Below are positions 1-6,902 of a stretch of DNA of 10,093 nucleotides, in pieces (position 1 is the first letter of the stretch; every line of letters starts with the position of its first letter). Position numbers and translations under genes: made by a program. Source of the DNA: Desulfobacteraceae bacterium UBA5623 (GTDB lineage Bacteria; Desulfobacterota; DSM-4660; Desulfatiglandales; Desulfatiglandaceae); assembly GCA_002424495.1 (NCBI GenBank), contig DIKH01000165.1, positions 11,691 through 21,783 of the forward strand. The letters are read 5' to 3'. The notes beneath the pieces are model-generated. The model was not told the DNA's origin and searched no databases. It saw only the letters and a list, made by a program, of their open reading frames with translations.

Positions 1-283
1 AATTCCTGTAATTTAATCCGCATTATACCTGATATGCATTATTGTTCAACCACCTTTTTCAAGAGTCATATATAACCCGGGATTGATTACCGCGAATCAG
101 CAGCTCAAAATGATGCATCTTATTGCAGGCATTGACTATACCCTTTGCTTCTGGTAAGTTCTTTACCCGCAGAACGGGGCGTTAGGGCCGCGACCTAACA
201 CCACGGTATGGCCTGTTGCGCCAACCAGAGTTTTCCGACTTTTTTTCACCATAACCACATTGACGATACGGGGGAAAGCGCTT
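1..283. other. Gene-free leader upstream of the TPR lipoprotein gene
   Basis: I see no convincing coding region here. The 12-mer AATTTAATCCGC at 10-21 recurs at 7906-7917, so the left edge probably contains a piece of a dispersed repeat. Three short hairpins lie in a row: GGTAA/TTACC (153-157 with 163-167), CCCG/CGGG (166-169 with 175-178) and GTTAGG/CCTAAC (181-186 with 194-199). The first two overlap by two bases and so compete. A TTGACT at 132-137 could be a -35 box, but the hexamer 17 bases on (TAAGTT) is a poor -10, and I find no sigma-54 site. The promoter of the downstream gene is therefore unresolved. Confidence 0.4.
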
Positions 284-2674
284 ATGAGACCAAGAGGATA
301 TCCTGCAGCACTTTGCACAATCATTTCATGTCTTTTGATCCTTTCTTGCGGCAGTCCTGATGAGAGAAAGATGAAATTCTTCAACAAGGGTAAGGCGCTA
401 TATGAAAAAAGTGACTTTATAAAGGCCAAACTGGAACTGAGAAACGCCCTGCAGATTGACCCCAAATTTGCTCAGGCCTATTATCTCCTGGGAATGATAG
501 AGCTTAAGGAGAAGAACTGGCGGAATGCCTATGGCGCATTAAATAAGGCAGTGGAACTTGATCCGGACATCTTTGAAGCACAAACGGCAATAGGCAATCT
601 CCTCCTTGCAGGAAAAGAGATTTCAAAGGCCCAGGAAAAGGCGGATTACGTATTGTCCAAGGCACCTGAAGATGAAGAGGCACTTCTCCTGAGAGCATCG
701 TGCCTTATAGCTTCTCAAAGCCCACGGGAAGCTGAAGAGGTTTTACAGTCGCTGATACGGAAAAATCCTAAAAAGGCCAATGCTTATATGCTGCTATCCA
801 AATTGAGGATTGATCAAAAAGATCATGATGGCGCGGCAGAGGTAATTCGAAGCTTGCTTACCCATGACGAAAAAAACCAGCGAGCCAGGTTGACGCTGGC
901 TGATATACTGGAAAAAAACAATGACCTGTCTGGCGCACTTTCTGAATATGAGGCCATTGTAAGACAGAACCCCGAAAACAATGACCTGAAGCTATTGCTT
1001 GCCGCATTTTATGCAAGGACAAAAAGAATAGATGAAGCGGAAAAAATTCTCAAGGGAATCATTTCGTCCAATCCCGATGATGAAAGATTCCGGCTCGCGC
1101 TCGCCCGCTTTTTCATAGAACAGGGGAAGGAGGAATCAATAAAGGAAATATTGCAACAGGCAATTAAAGATTTTCCCGAAAAATATGGCGCATATCAGAT
1201 GCTGACCGAGTATTACTCTGGGAAAAAAGATATGGCGGCTGCAGTTGAAGTCCTGGACCAGTTTATGGAAAAAGTCCGCACCGGCCCGGAGTATCTGCAG
1301 GCAAAGCTATTCAAGGCCTCCATTCGTATAGAGGAAGAAAAATATGACGAGGCCTTGGGCCTGGCAGAAGAGGTCCTCAAAGAAAACCCAAAAGATGTCA
1401 AAGCGCACCAGATAAAAGGAGATATGCTCGCCACAAATCAGGACTACGCCGGCGCTATCAGTGAATATCGCGCAATACTCAATGGAGAACCACAAAATGT
1501 CCATGCGGCCATGAATCTTGCCCGCGCCCATCTCTTGAACAACGAACCGCTCCTTGCCGAAGACACTTATAAGAACCTTGTAGCGCAAAATCCTGATGCG
1601 TTCCAGGCCCGGGTAGCCCTTGCAGCTATTTACAGGGGCAAAGGCAATTTTGACATGGCAAACGAACAGCTTGAGAAGGTGCTTGATAAAAAACCGGACC
1701 ACAAACGGGCACTGGAGGCAGTCAGCGAGATCGCCGTCTTACAAGGCAATAAAGACAAAGTAAAAGACTATTCCAATCGTCTCCTGAAGCTTGATCCCAA
1801 TTCATGGATAGCATTATACTATAAGGGTCTGCTTGAGCTTTCTGAAGGAAAAACCAATGATGCGACAGCCCTCTTTGAAGATGCCCTGTCAAAAAACCCT
1901 GATTATTCCCCTGCACTGAAACAGCTGGTAGATATCAGAATCAAAGGAAATGACCTGGATGGGGCAATATCAAGGTGCAAACAGCAGATTACTAAAAGCA
2001 CCGAAAATTCAAGCTACTATGTTTTATTGGGCCGACTCTTCCTTTCAAAAAATGATATGGAACAGGGCAGGAAGAATCTGGAAATCGCCCTTGACAAGGA
2101 TCCTGATAATGAGGAGGCCCTCCTGACCCTTGTCAGGCTTGAACAGGTTTCAGGTTCCAATGCAGAGGCCATTAACAAATTAAAAACGCTGAAGGAAAAA
2201 AATCCTGAAAACATCGTAATAACTCTGCTGATGGCACAGCTTTATGAAGCCAACAATGAACCGCCAAAGGCAAAGGCCCTTTACGAAGAAGTACTGAGCA
2301 GGAGACCCGACTCACCAGTTGCAGGCAACAATCTTGCATTTTACTTTGCAGAGCATGACCCGACAGAGGACAACCTTAAAAAGGCCGATGATCTGATCAG
2401 GCCGCTGATAAAGAAACACGAAGGCAATGTCAGCCTGCTGGACACCCAGGCTTGGATCTACTACCGGCAGGGTGATTATGCAAAGGCAAGGGATCTTTTG
2501 GTGAGCGTGAAGGCAAAAGGAAAAGACATGGCTGTCTTCAACTACCACCTTGGGATGGCCTATCTCAAATTGGGGGATCACAAACAGGCCAAGGAACATT
2601 TGGGACAGGCGGCAAACAGCAAGGAGGCATTTCCAGGAAAGGGGGAGGCTCAAAAGGAGTTTGAGAGTCTGTAA
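284..2674 (+). CDS. prsT: TPR-repeat lipoprotein, PrsT-like (XrtA/PEP-CTERM system)
   Basis: This encodes 796 residues. I chose the ATG at 284 because GGGGGAAAG (270-278) is correctly spaced before it; an in-frame TTG at 260 would add eight residues ahead of a complete signal peptide. The N-terminus is a lipoprotein signal: basic start, hydrophobic run to about residue 20, lipobox ILSC with C22 as the likely lipidated cysteine. The +2 residue is glycine, consistent with outer-membrane sorting. From about residue 30 to the end the protein is almost all TPR-like helix pairs of about 34 residues, roughly twenty, with the usual A-L-DP spacing (for example NALQIDPKFAQAYYLLG near residues 53-69). 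This build matches the PEP-CTERM TPR lipoprotein family (PrsT), whose members I recall as somewhat longer. A scaffold role in polymer or PEP-CTERM protein handling is inference. A generic TPR lipoprotein is the alternative; the neighbours favour PrsT. Confidence 0.75.
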   Translation: MRPRGYPAALCTIISCLLILSCGSPDERKMKFFNKGKALYEKSDFIKAKLELRNALQIDPKFAQAYYLLGMIELKEKNWRNAYGALNKAVELDPDIFEAQTAIGNLLLAGKEISKAQEKADYVLSKAPEDEEALLLRASCLIASQSPREAEEVLQSLIRKNPKKANAYMLLSKLRIDQKDHDGAAEVIRSLLTHDEKNQRARLTLADILEKNNDLSGALSEYEAIVRQNPENNDLKLLLAAFYARTKRIDEAEKILKGIISSNPDDERFRLALARFFIEQGKEESIKEILQQAIKDFPEKYGAYQMLTEYYSGKKDMAAAVEVLDQFMEKVRTGPEYLQAKLFKASIRIEEEKYDEALGLAEEVLKENPKDVKAHQIKGDMLATNQDYAGAISEYRAILNGEPQNVHAAMNLARAHLLNNEPLLAEDTYKNLVAQNPDAFQARVALAAIYRGKGNFDMANEQLEKVLDKKPDHKRALEAVSEIAVLQGNKDKVKDYSNRLLKLDPNSWIALYYKGLLELSEGKTNDATALFEDALSKNPDYSPALKQLVDIRIKGNDLDGAISRCKQQITKSTENSSYYVLLGRLFLSKNDMEQGRKNLEIALDKDPDNEEALLTLVRLEQVSGSNAEAINKLKTLKEKNPENIVITLLMAQLYEANNEPPKAKALYEEVLSRRPDSPVAGNNLAFYFAEHDPTEDNLKKADDLIRPLIKKHEGNVSLLDTQAWIYYRQGDYAKARDLLVSVKAKGKDMAVFNYHLGMAYLKLGDHKQAKEHLGQAANSKEAFPGKGEAQKEFESL

Positions 2675-2726
2675 TAATGCTGTCCCGGCTCCTGGAATGT
2701 TCATATTATTATTGAATCGGTGACCA

Positions 2727-2757
2727 GCCACTGCGTATATCTTTTCCATATAGTGGC
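2727..2757 (+). terminator. Possible terminator hairpin after the TPR gene
   Basis: GCCACT (2727-2732) pairs with AGTGGC (2752-2757), and ATAT (2737-2740) pairs with ATAT (2748-2751). This leaves a four-base bulge on the left arm and a CTTTTCC loop. It lies about 50 bases after the stop of the TPR gene and is followed by ATTAGTTTTCT, a poor U-tract. It could be a weak terminator. Its position about 110 bases upstream of the sigma-54 promoter would also suit an activator site. Confidence 0.3.
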
Positions 2758-2863
2758 ATTAGTTTTCTAAAAAATGGCATTCTTGTTACAGTTTTTTCTT
2801 GCTGGTTTTTTTATGTTGCGATAACTATTTGATATTTAAACATTCCATCAATTTATCTGTATA

Positions 2864-2879
2864 TGGCACAATAATTGCT
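2864..2879 (+). promoter_or_regulatory. Sigma-54 (RpoN) promoter of the export operon
   Basis: The sequence TGGCAC-AATAA-TTGCT matches the sigma-54 consensus TGGCAC-N5-TTGCW at every fixed position. The invariant GG is at 2865-2866 and the invariant GC at 2877-2878, with the required ten bases between them. The predicted start of transcription is about base 2890, giving a leader of about 94 bases before the ATG at 2984. It would drive the export protein gene and probably the genes behind it. PEP-CTERM systems are known to be controlled through RpoN with the PrsK/PrsR two-component pair; neither regulator is in this window. The upstream activator site is not evident. Confidence 0.8.
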
Positions 2880-2889
2880 TTGCTATGTA

Positions 2890-2937
2890 AAAACTTTTCC
2901 TTATGATCTTACGTAAGATCCAGGATGGGAAAGTTTT
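2890..2937 (+). other. Foldable leader with an internal 16-bp palindrome
   Basis: Bases 2890-2900 (AAAACTTTTCC) pair with 2927-2937 (GGGAAAGTTTT) over 11 positions with one G-U pair. Inside lies the perfect palindrome GATCTTACGTAAGATC (2905-2920), which as RNA gives a six-pair stem with an ACGT loop. The outer stem begins at the start of transcription predicted from the sigma-54 promoter. It may protect the 5' end of the mRNA, or the palindrome may be a protein-binding site on DNA. No T-tract follows, so it does not look like a terminator. Confidence 0.55.
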
Positions 2938-2983
2938 GAAACTACTGCTTACTCGGTTTTAAGTTTTAGTTGAGGAGAACCCC

Positions 2984-3541
2984 ATGAAAACAAAAATCAT
3001 CTCCACCCTGATTTTTTTGCTTTTGGTCACCGCGGGCAAGGCAACACCGGCAGAAGAAGGCTCTTATCTCATCGGCCCGGCAGATATTCTTGAAATATCC
3101 GTATGGAAGGATGAAAACCTCCGAAGGCAGATAGTTGTACCGCCTGATTGCGTCATATCCTTTCCCCTTATCGGCATCATAGATGTGTCCGGCCTAACCG
3201 CTGCGGATCTCAAAAAAGTTATCACCGAAAGGCTTGCGGAATATATCCCTGATGCAACTGTCACAGTATTATTTTATCAGGTTAACAGCTCCAGGGCCTA
3301 TGTCATCGGCAAGGTAAATAAACCAGGGGAGTTTCCAATATCCATGGATACCAATGTAATGCAGGTCTTATCCATGGCAGGCGGTCTTAACGCCTTTGCT
3401 TCTGCCGATAAAATTCTGATCCTCAGGCAGCAGGATAAAAAAACAGTAGAAATCCCCTTCAATTACAAGCAGGTGGAAAAAGGGGAAAAACTTGAGCAGA
3501 ACATTCTCGTTCAGAGGGGAGACGTTGTCGTAGTACCATGA
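2984..3541 (+). CDS. Short OPX/Wza-like polysaccharide export protein
   Basis: This encodes 185 residues. The start is set by a strong GAGGAG site (2972-2977), six bases before the ATG. An N-terminal Sec signal (about residues 1-23, likely cut after TPA) is followed by a Poly_export (PES) domain (about 28-98, beginning YLIGPADILEISVW) and one SLBB domain (about 105-155, containing AYVIGKVNKPGEFPI). It ends RGDVVVVP. There is no lipobox cysteine and no C-terminal amphipathic helix of the kind that forms the outer-membrane pore in E. coli Wza. The domain set fits the PEP-CTERM-associated export protein subfamily (TIGR03027-like). It would be a periplasmic part of the export channel, needing another protein to cross the outer membrane; the barrel gene that follows is the obvious candidate. 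It is the first gene after the sigma-54 promoter. Confidence 0.88.
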   Translation: MKTKIISTLIFLLLVTAGKATPAEEGSYLIGPADILEISVWKDENLRRQIVVPPDCVISFPLIGIIDVSGLTAADLKKVITERLAEYIPDATVTVLFYQVNSSRAYVIGKVNKPGEFPISMDTNVMQVLSMAGGLNAFASADKILILRQQDKKTVEIPFNYKQVEKGEKLEQNILVQRGDVVVVP

Positions 3542-3544
3542 AAA

Positions 3545-3580
3545 GAATTTTTAATGCTTAATTTTTAATGTTTAATTAAA
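3545..3580. repeat. AT-rich dispersed repeat string
   Basis: Directly after the export protein gene lies a string of AATTTTTAATG-like units, including TTTAATGTTTAATT. The same 14-mer occurs in the arm at 6903-6921, and a close inverted copy lies at 9177-9211. These strings fill gaps between genes here. I do not recognise a function. Confidence 0.6.
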
Positions 3581-3611
3581 GGGAGAGTTCCGCGTCATTC
3601 ATTATACAAGG

Positions 3612-3641
3612 AACTTTTAACATTCAACTTTTAACTCTTAG
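3612..3641. repeat. ATTCAAC/TTTTAAC repeat string before the barrel gene
   Basis: Units of the kind AACTTTTAAC and AACATTCAAC fill the space where the ribosome binding site of the next gene should be. The nearest purine-rich stretch (AAGGAA, 3608-3613) is about 30 bases from the ATG at 3644, too far for normal use. The barrel gene may therefore be translated weakly or by coupling. Confidence 0.5.
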
Positions 3642-3643
3642 CT

Positions 3644-4873
3644 ATGAAAAGATCTTTCATTAATTCAACATTCAACATTCAACATTCAACATTGCTATTT
3701 TTGGCGCTTTTATTTGTTGCTGTCCCTGTCACAGCAATGGCCCAGGACGTCACCTTTATCCCTTCCATTGATCTCCGCGGCGAATATGACGATAATGTAC
3801 TTTATACCAGGACCTATGAAACAGGAGACTTCATCACCAGGGTCAAACCTGCACTTAAAATGGATTATGCCACGGAATTACTTAAAGTTACATCCAATGT
3901 CGCCGTTGATATCTTCCGCTATATGGATGAGACCGACCTTGACACGGAAAACCAGGACTATGGACTTGATGGAAGATACCAGATTACGGAACGATGGAGC
4001 CTGTCCGGGAACTGCTCCTATGTCAAGGATACGACACTGGAATCAGAACTTGAAACAACAGGCCTTGCAGACATAAGGCAGGAGAGGAAGCGCTATGGCG
4101 GCGGCGGAGGGCTTACATACCAGATATCCGAGGTCGCCGATGCGGGGGTTGACTACTCTCACAGCAAGACAGTCTATGAATACGAGCTGAGCACGGACTA
4201 TGATCTGGATTCAATCGCATTATTCTATAATCGCCGACTGGGGAATCAACTGGATATGTTGACCTTCCAGCCCTATTATTCATGGTATGACTCCACAGCG
4301 AGCAAGGTAGACAATTACGGCCTTTCCATAGGCTGGCTTCACCCCTTCAGCGAGACCTTTTCCATCACAGCATTTGGAGGCGCACGCTATACAAAGACGA
4401 AGTATATGTATCAAATCCTGTCTTTTGAGATCATAGAGGGCATCATTTATCCTGAATATGTAAAAGTTGATGAAAAAGACGGCAGCTGGGGAGCAACCGC
4501 CGACATCGCCATGAAAAAGACCGGCGAAACATACACGACCTCCATTGGTTATAACCGTGACCTCAGCTATACATCCTATGGTGAACCTATTGACTCAGAC
4601 AGAATATATTTTAGGGGGGATAAGAGACTGACGGAACGACTGAGGGCTAGTCTAGCAGGAAGCCTTTATTTCAACAAATCTCAAGGCGAATCTGAGAACA
4701 GAGATGAAAGATATTACAGCATTTCCCCTTCACTTGGCTATAACCTCACCGAATATCATTCCCTGAGACTGGGATACGATTATCAACAGTCGCTCAACAA
4801 AATACTTGTAACTGATCGGAGGGCCGATCGCAACAGGGTGTGGCTTGCATTGCAATTTAAATTTCCGTTATAG
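3644..4873 (+). CDS. Outer-membrane beta-barrel protein of the polysaccharide export locus
   Basis: This encodes 409 residues. A signal peptide runs from MKRS to about residue 33 (AMA, then QDV). Its hydrophobic core (about 17-31) is preceded by a polar stretch, NSTFNIQHST, encoded by tandem repeat DNA. The mature part is rich in Tyr, Asp, Thr and alternating strand-like segments (for example DIRGEYDDN-type starts, long YxYS/DYDLDS runs) and ends RVWLALQFKFPL, as in transmembrane barrels. Residues 152-156 are five glycines. It resembles the barrel family found in PEP-CTERM loci (TIGR03016 or BBP2_2-like; not separable by eye). Lying between the short OPX gene and the chain-length gene, it is best read as the outer-membrane pore of the exporter. 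No good ribosome binding site is seen. The alternative is a structural OMP unrelated to export. Confidence 0.75.
   Translation: MKRSFINSTFNIQHSTLLFLALLFVAVPVTAMAQDVTFIPSIDLRGEYDDNVLYTRTYETGDFITRVKPALKMDYATELLKVTSNVAVDIFRYMDETDLDTENQDYGLDGRYQITERWSLSGNCSYVKDTTLESELETTGLADIRQERKRYGGGGGLTYQISEVADAGVDYSHSKTVYEYELSTDYDLDSIALFYNRRLGNQLDMLTFQPYYSWYDSTASKVDNYGLSIGWLHPFSETFSITAFGGARYTKTKYMYQILSFEIIEGIIYPEYVKVDEKDGSWGATADIAMKKTGETYTTSIGYNRDLSYTSYGEPIDSDRIYFRGDKRLTERLRASLAGSLYFNKSQGESENRDERYYSISPSLGYNLTEYHSLRLGYDYQQSLNKILVTDRRADRNRVWLALQFKFPL
3663..3690 (+). repeat. Four tandem ATTCAAC heptamers inside the barrel gene
   Basis: Four exact copies of the 7-mer ATTCAAC lie end to end, followed by a partial ATT. 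They encode codons 7 to 16 of the barrel gene, between the basic start and the hydrophobic core of the signal peptide. Seven is not a multiple of three, so gain or loss of one copy would put the rest of the gene out of frame. Confidence 0.9.
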
Positions 4874-4892
4874 GTTTTTCAAAGGAACCATC

Positions 4893-6641
4893 ATGGACGA
4901 GCAGACGCAGTTAAAAGACTTAAAAGGAATTATCAGAAGAGGAAAGAAGAGTTTTGTAATAATCTGCCTGACAATTTTTGTGCTGGGCCTGGTCATTGCC
5001 TTCGCCCTGCCCCCCATATACCGCTCGCAGTCAACCATACTCATCGAAAACCAGCAGATCCCACAGCAGTACGTACAGACCGCCATCACAGGTTTCGTGG
5101 AAGAGCGTCTGCAAATGATTACTCAGCAGATCATGAGCCGCACCAGGCTTGTAGAGGTTATTAATAATTTTGGTCTGTACCCTGAGATGAAGGATAAATA
5201 TACGACAGAAGAGATCGTTGAAGAAATGAGGGACGACATCAAACTTGAAACCATCAGTGCGGAGGTGGTTGATGCAAGGACCGGCCGCCAGATGGTTGCT
5301 ACCATTGCTTTTACCCTGGCTTACGAAGGTAAGTCCCCCTCTGTTGTTCAAAAGGTGGCCAATGTCCTGGCCTCACTTTATCTTGAGCAGAACCTGAAGA
5401 CACGAGGACAGCAGGCATCTGACACCACTGTCTTTTTGCAGCAGGAGAGGGATAACCTCAAGGCGCAGATAGATGAGATCCAGGAAAAGCTCAGTGAATT
5501 CAAGCAAAAAAATACCGGCGCTTTGCCGGAGTTTACAAACATCAATCTCCAGAACCTGGCAAGGTTTGAGTCAGAGATCAGCCAGGCAGACATGCAGCTA
5601 CGCTCTTTACAGGAAAGACTGATCTATCTCAAGGGTCAGCTTGCAGGTGTTGATCCCCTGAATCCTATTGTCACCGAAGACGGGAAAGCAATAATGAACC
5701 CCAAGGAGCGCCTGAAGTACCTGCGTATGATGCTGGTTTCCCAGCAAGCCAGCCTGTCTGAAAAGCACCCGGACATAATAAGGCTCAAAAACGAAATCAG
5801 ACAACTGGAGGCGCAGACCGGAGATACGGATGATTCAGTGGAAAAGGCAAGGAGGTTGAATGACCTTAAGGGTCAACTTGCAAAGCTTGAAGGCAGGCTG
5901 GGCCCAAAGCATCCCGATGTGGTCAAGACAAAAAATGAGATCGAGCTGCTCTCGAAGCAAATAGAAGAGACGAAGGTAAATGATACAATATCATCTATCT
6001 CTGAAAAGCAGCCGGACAACCCCGCATACATTAATCTTATGACCCAGATCGCCTCCGCTGAAATGGATATCAAGACCTATACACAGCAGAAGGCGGAGCT
6101 GAAAAAGAAGATTGACGGCTACATGGTGAAGATCGAAAAATCCCCGCTCCTTGAAAAGGAATATAATGATATGGTCCGCGATCTGGATAATGCCAGGATG
6201 AAATACAGCGAGGTCGTCAGCAAACTGATGGAGGCAAAGATCGCCCAGGGCATGGAGGAGACAAACAGGGGTGAGCGTTTCACCATAATAGACCCAGGAC
6301 AGTTGCCTGAAAAGCCCTACAAGCCCAATCGCCTTGCAATAATACTGATCAGCCTTGTGCTGGCCCTGGGGGCAGGGGTAGGGTTCGCCGCTGTACAGGA
6401 GACAATGGACACCTCGATAAAGACGGCGGAAAAGGTTATGGAGATAACCGGCGTTCCGGTCTTTTCGACCATATCATTTATTGAAACCGACGAGGAATTA
6501 AGGGCGAAGAAAAGAAAGAAGATCATCTGGCTTGCCGACGCCGCAGGCGCCATCATCCTGGCCCTGATCATTATACATAACTTTGTAATGCCGCTTGATA
6601 TCGCATGGATTAAGGTCCAGCGCCGGCTGATGATACTGTAA
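4893..6641 (+). CDS. Wzz/GumC-like polysaccharide chain-length protein (PEP-CTERM subfamily)
   Basis: This encodes 582 residues. The ATG at 4893 follows AAAGGA (4881-4886) by six bases and lies 19 bases after the barrel stop. A Wzz domain spans about 6-110 with the first membrane helix at 21-40. A long periplasmic coiled coil follows (about 170-460), then a GNVR-type segment (about 415-470), the Pro motif PEKPYKPNR (472-480) and a second helix (481-502). This is the inner-membrane co-polymerase layout that sets chain length with a BY-kinase partner. Two oddities stand out: a roughly 48-residue duplicated coiled-coil unit (about 273-303 and 321-352, each with a KHPD core), and a third hydrophobic segment (about 544-567) with a basic tail ending RRLMIL. 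The third segment may be a further membrane helix. Family assignment (TIGR03007-like) is by resemblance. Confidence 0.88.
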   Translation: MDEQTQLKDLKGIIRRGKKSFVIICLTIFVLGLVIAFALPPIYRSQSTILIENQQIPQQYVQTAITGFVEERLQMITQQIMSRTRLVEVINNFGLYPEMKDKYTTEEIVEEMRDDIKLETISAEVVDARTGRQMVATIAFTLAYEGKSPSVVQKVANVLASLYLEQNLKTRGQQASDTTVFLQQERDNLKAQIDEIQEKLSEFKQKNTGALPEFTNINLQNLARFESEISQADMQLRSLQERLIYLKGQLAGVDPLNPIVTEDGKAIMNPKERLKYLRMMLVSQQASLSEKHPDIIRLKNEIRQLEAQTGDTDDSVEKARRLNDLKGQLAKLEGRLGPKHPDVVKTKNEIELLSKQIEETKVNDTISSISEKQPDNPAYINLMTQIASAEMDIKTYTQQKAELKKKIDGYMVKIEKSPLLEKEYNDMVRDLDNARMKYSEVVSKLMEAKIAQGMEETNRGERFTIIDPGQLPEKPYKPNRLAIILISLVLALGAGVGFAAVQETMDTSIKTAEKVMEITGVPVFSTISFIETDEELRAKKRKKIIWLADAAGAIILALIIIHNFVMPLDIAWIKVQRRLMIL

Positions 6642-6655
6642 TTTAATTTTTAATG

Positions 6656-6733
6656 TCCCTTTCAGGGATGGTTGAAATCCCTCGCCTTTAGGCGAAGCAA
6701 GTTTTAGATTGTCGCAGAGCGACTTTTCATCCC
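6656..6733. repeat. Cluster of small hairpins after the chain-length gene
   Basis: Several short perfect hairpins are packed together: TCCCT/AGGGA (6656-6660 with 6664-6668), TCGCCTTTAGGCGA (6682-6695) and GTCGC-AGA-GCGAC (6711-6723, followed by TTTT). GGGATG (6665-6670) can also pair with CATCCC (6728-6733) to enclose the last two, or AGGGAT (6664-6669) with ATCCCT (6677-6682). The block could be one multi-branched palindromic repeat. It might also slow or end transcription. Confidence 0.5.
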
Positions 6734-6759
6734 GGCCAATGAACCACAATCTGCGCCTC

Positions 6760-6835
6760 GTCATTCCGGCGAAGGCCGGAATCCAGGAGATAGGACTATT
6801 TAGGTCTCTGGATGCCGGATCAAGTCCGGCATGAC
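6760..6835. repeat. GTCATTCCGG...CCGGCATGAC palindromic element (MITE-like)
   Basis: A 76-base imperfect palindrome starts GTCATTCCGGCGAAGGCCGG and ends as the inverse of GTCATGCCGGACTTGATCCGG. Both arms then carry ATCCAG next to the centre. Arms of this type are a well-known dispersed non-coding repeat in many bacterial genomes. No transposase lies inside, so it would depend on one elsewhere if mobile. Runs of A (6836-6841) follow directly. Confidence 0.75.
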
Positions 6836-6840
6836 AAAAA

Positions 6841-6858
6841 AGTTGATTTTAATCAACT
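6841..6858. repeat. Perfect 18-base hairpin palindrome
   Basis: AGTTGATTTTAATCAACT is an exact palindrome that folds as a seven-pair stem with a TTTA loop. It sits directly after the palindromic element and before another hairpin. GGTTTT follows it, so a weak terminator is possible. Confidence 0.5.
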
Positions 6859-6869
6859 GGTTTTAGAAC

Positions 6870-6890
6870 CCCTCGTCTTATAGACGAGGG
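6870..6890. repeat. CCCTCGTC-TTATA-GACGAGGG hairpin
   Basis: An eight-pair GC-rich stem with a five-base loop, followed by TTGTTCAGTTTT. It resembles the hairpin at 6679-6695, sharing a CCCTCG(C/T)C left arm, so the two may be copies of one repeat flanking the palindromic element. The stem is strong enough to pause polymerase, but the T-tract is broken. Confidence 0.5.
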
Positions 6891-6902
6891 TTGTTCAGTT
6901 TT

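Noticed and set aside
181..199. GTTAGGG...ACCTAAC resembling integron attC core sites
   Set aside because: The two core-like motifs are in the wrong order for an attC site, GTTAGGG does not fit GTTRRRY, and no integrase or cassette is seen.
260..283. In-frame TTG start for the TPR lipoprotein, eight codons upstream
   Set aside because: The ATG at 284 has a well-spaced GGGGGAAAG and already gives a complete lipoprotein signal.
2312..2749. 145-codon open frame on the minus strand over the end of the TPR gene
   Set aside because: It is opposite TPR codons and shows no recognisable protein features; it is a shadow of the real gene.
2694..2846. GGAATGTT (2694-2701) and its inverse AACATTCC (2839-2846) as paired activator sites
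   Set aside because: An eight-base inverted pair 137 bases apart is expected by chance often enough, and nothing else supports it.
2846..2858. IHF-like site (ATCAATTTATC) just upstream of the sigma-54 promoter
   Set aside because: It misses consensus positions at both ends and lies almost on the promoter, where a bend would not help an upstream activator.
3663..3690. Short CRISPR-like array
   Set aside because: The units are 7 bases with no spacers; it is a simple tandem repeat.
4845..4892. Longer start of the chain-length gene overlapping the barrel gene
   Set aside because: The ATG at 4893 has a well-spaced AAAGGA, and the extra residues are barrel codons read in another frame.
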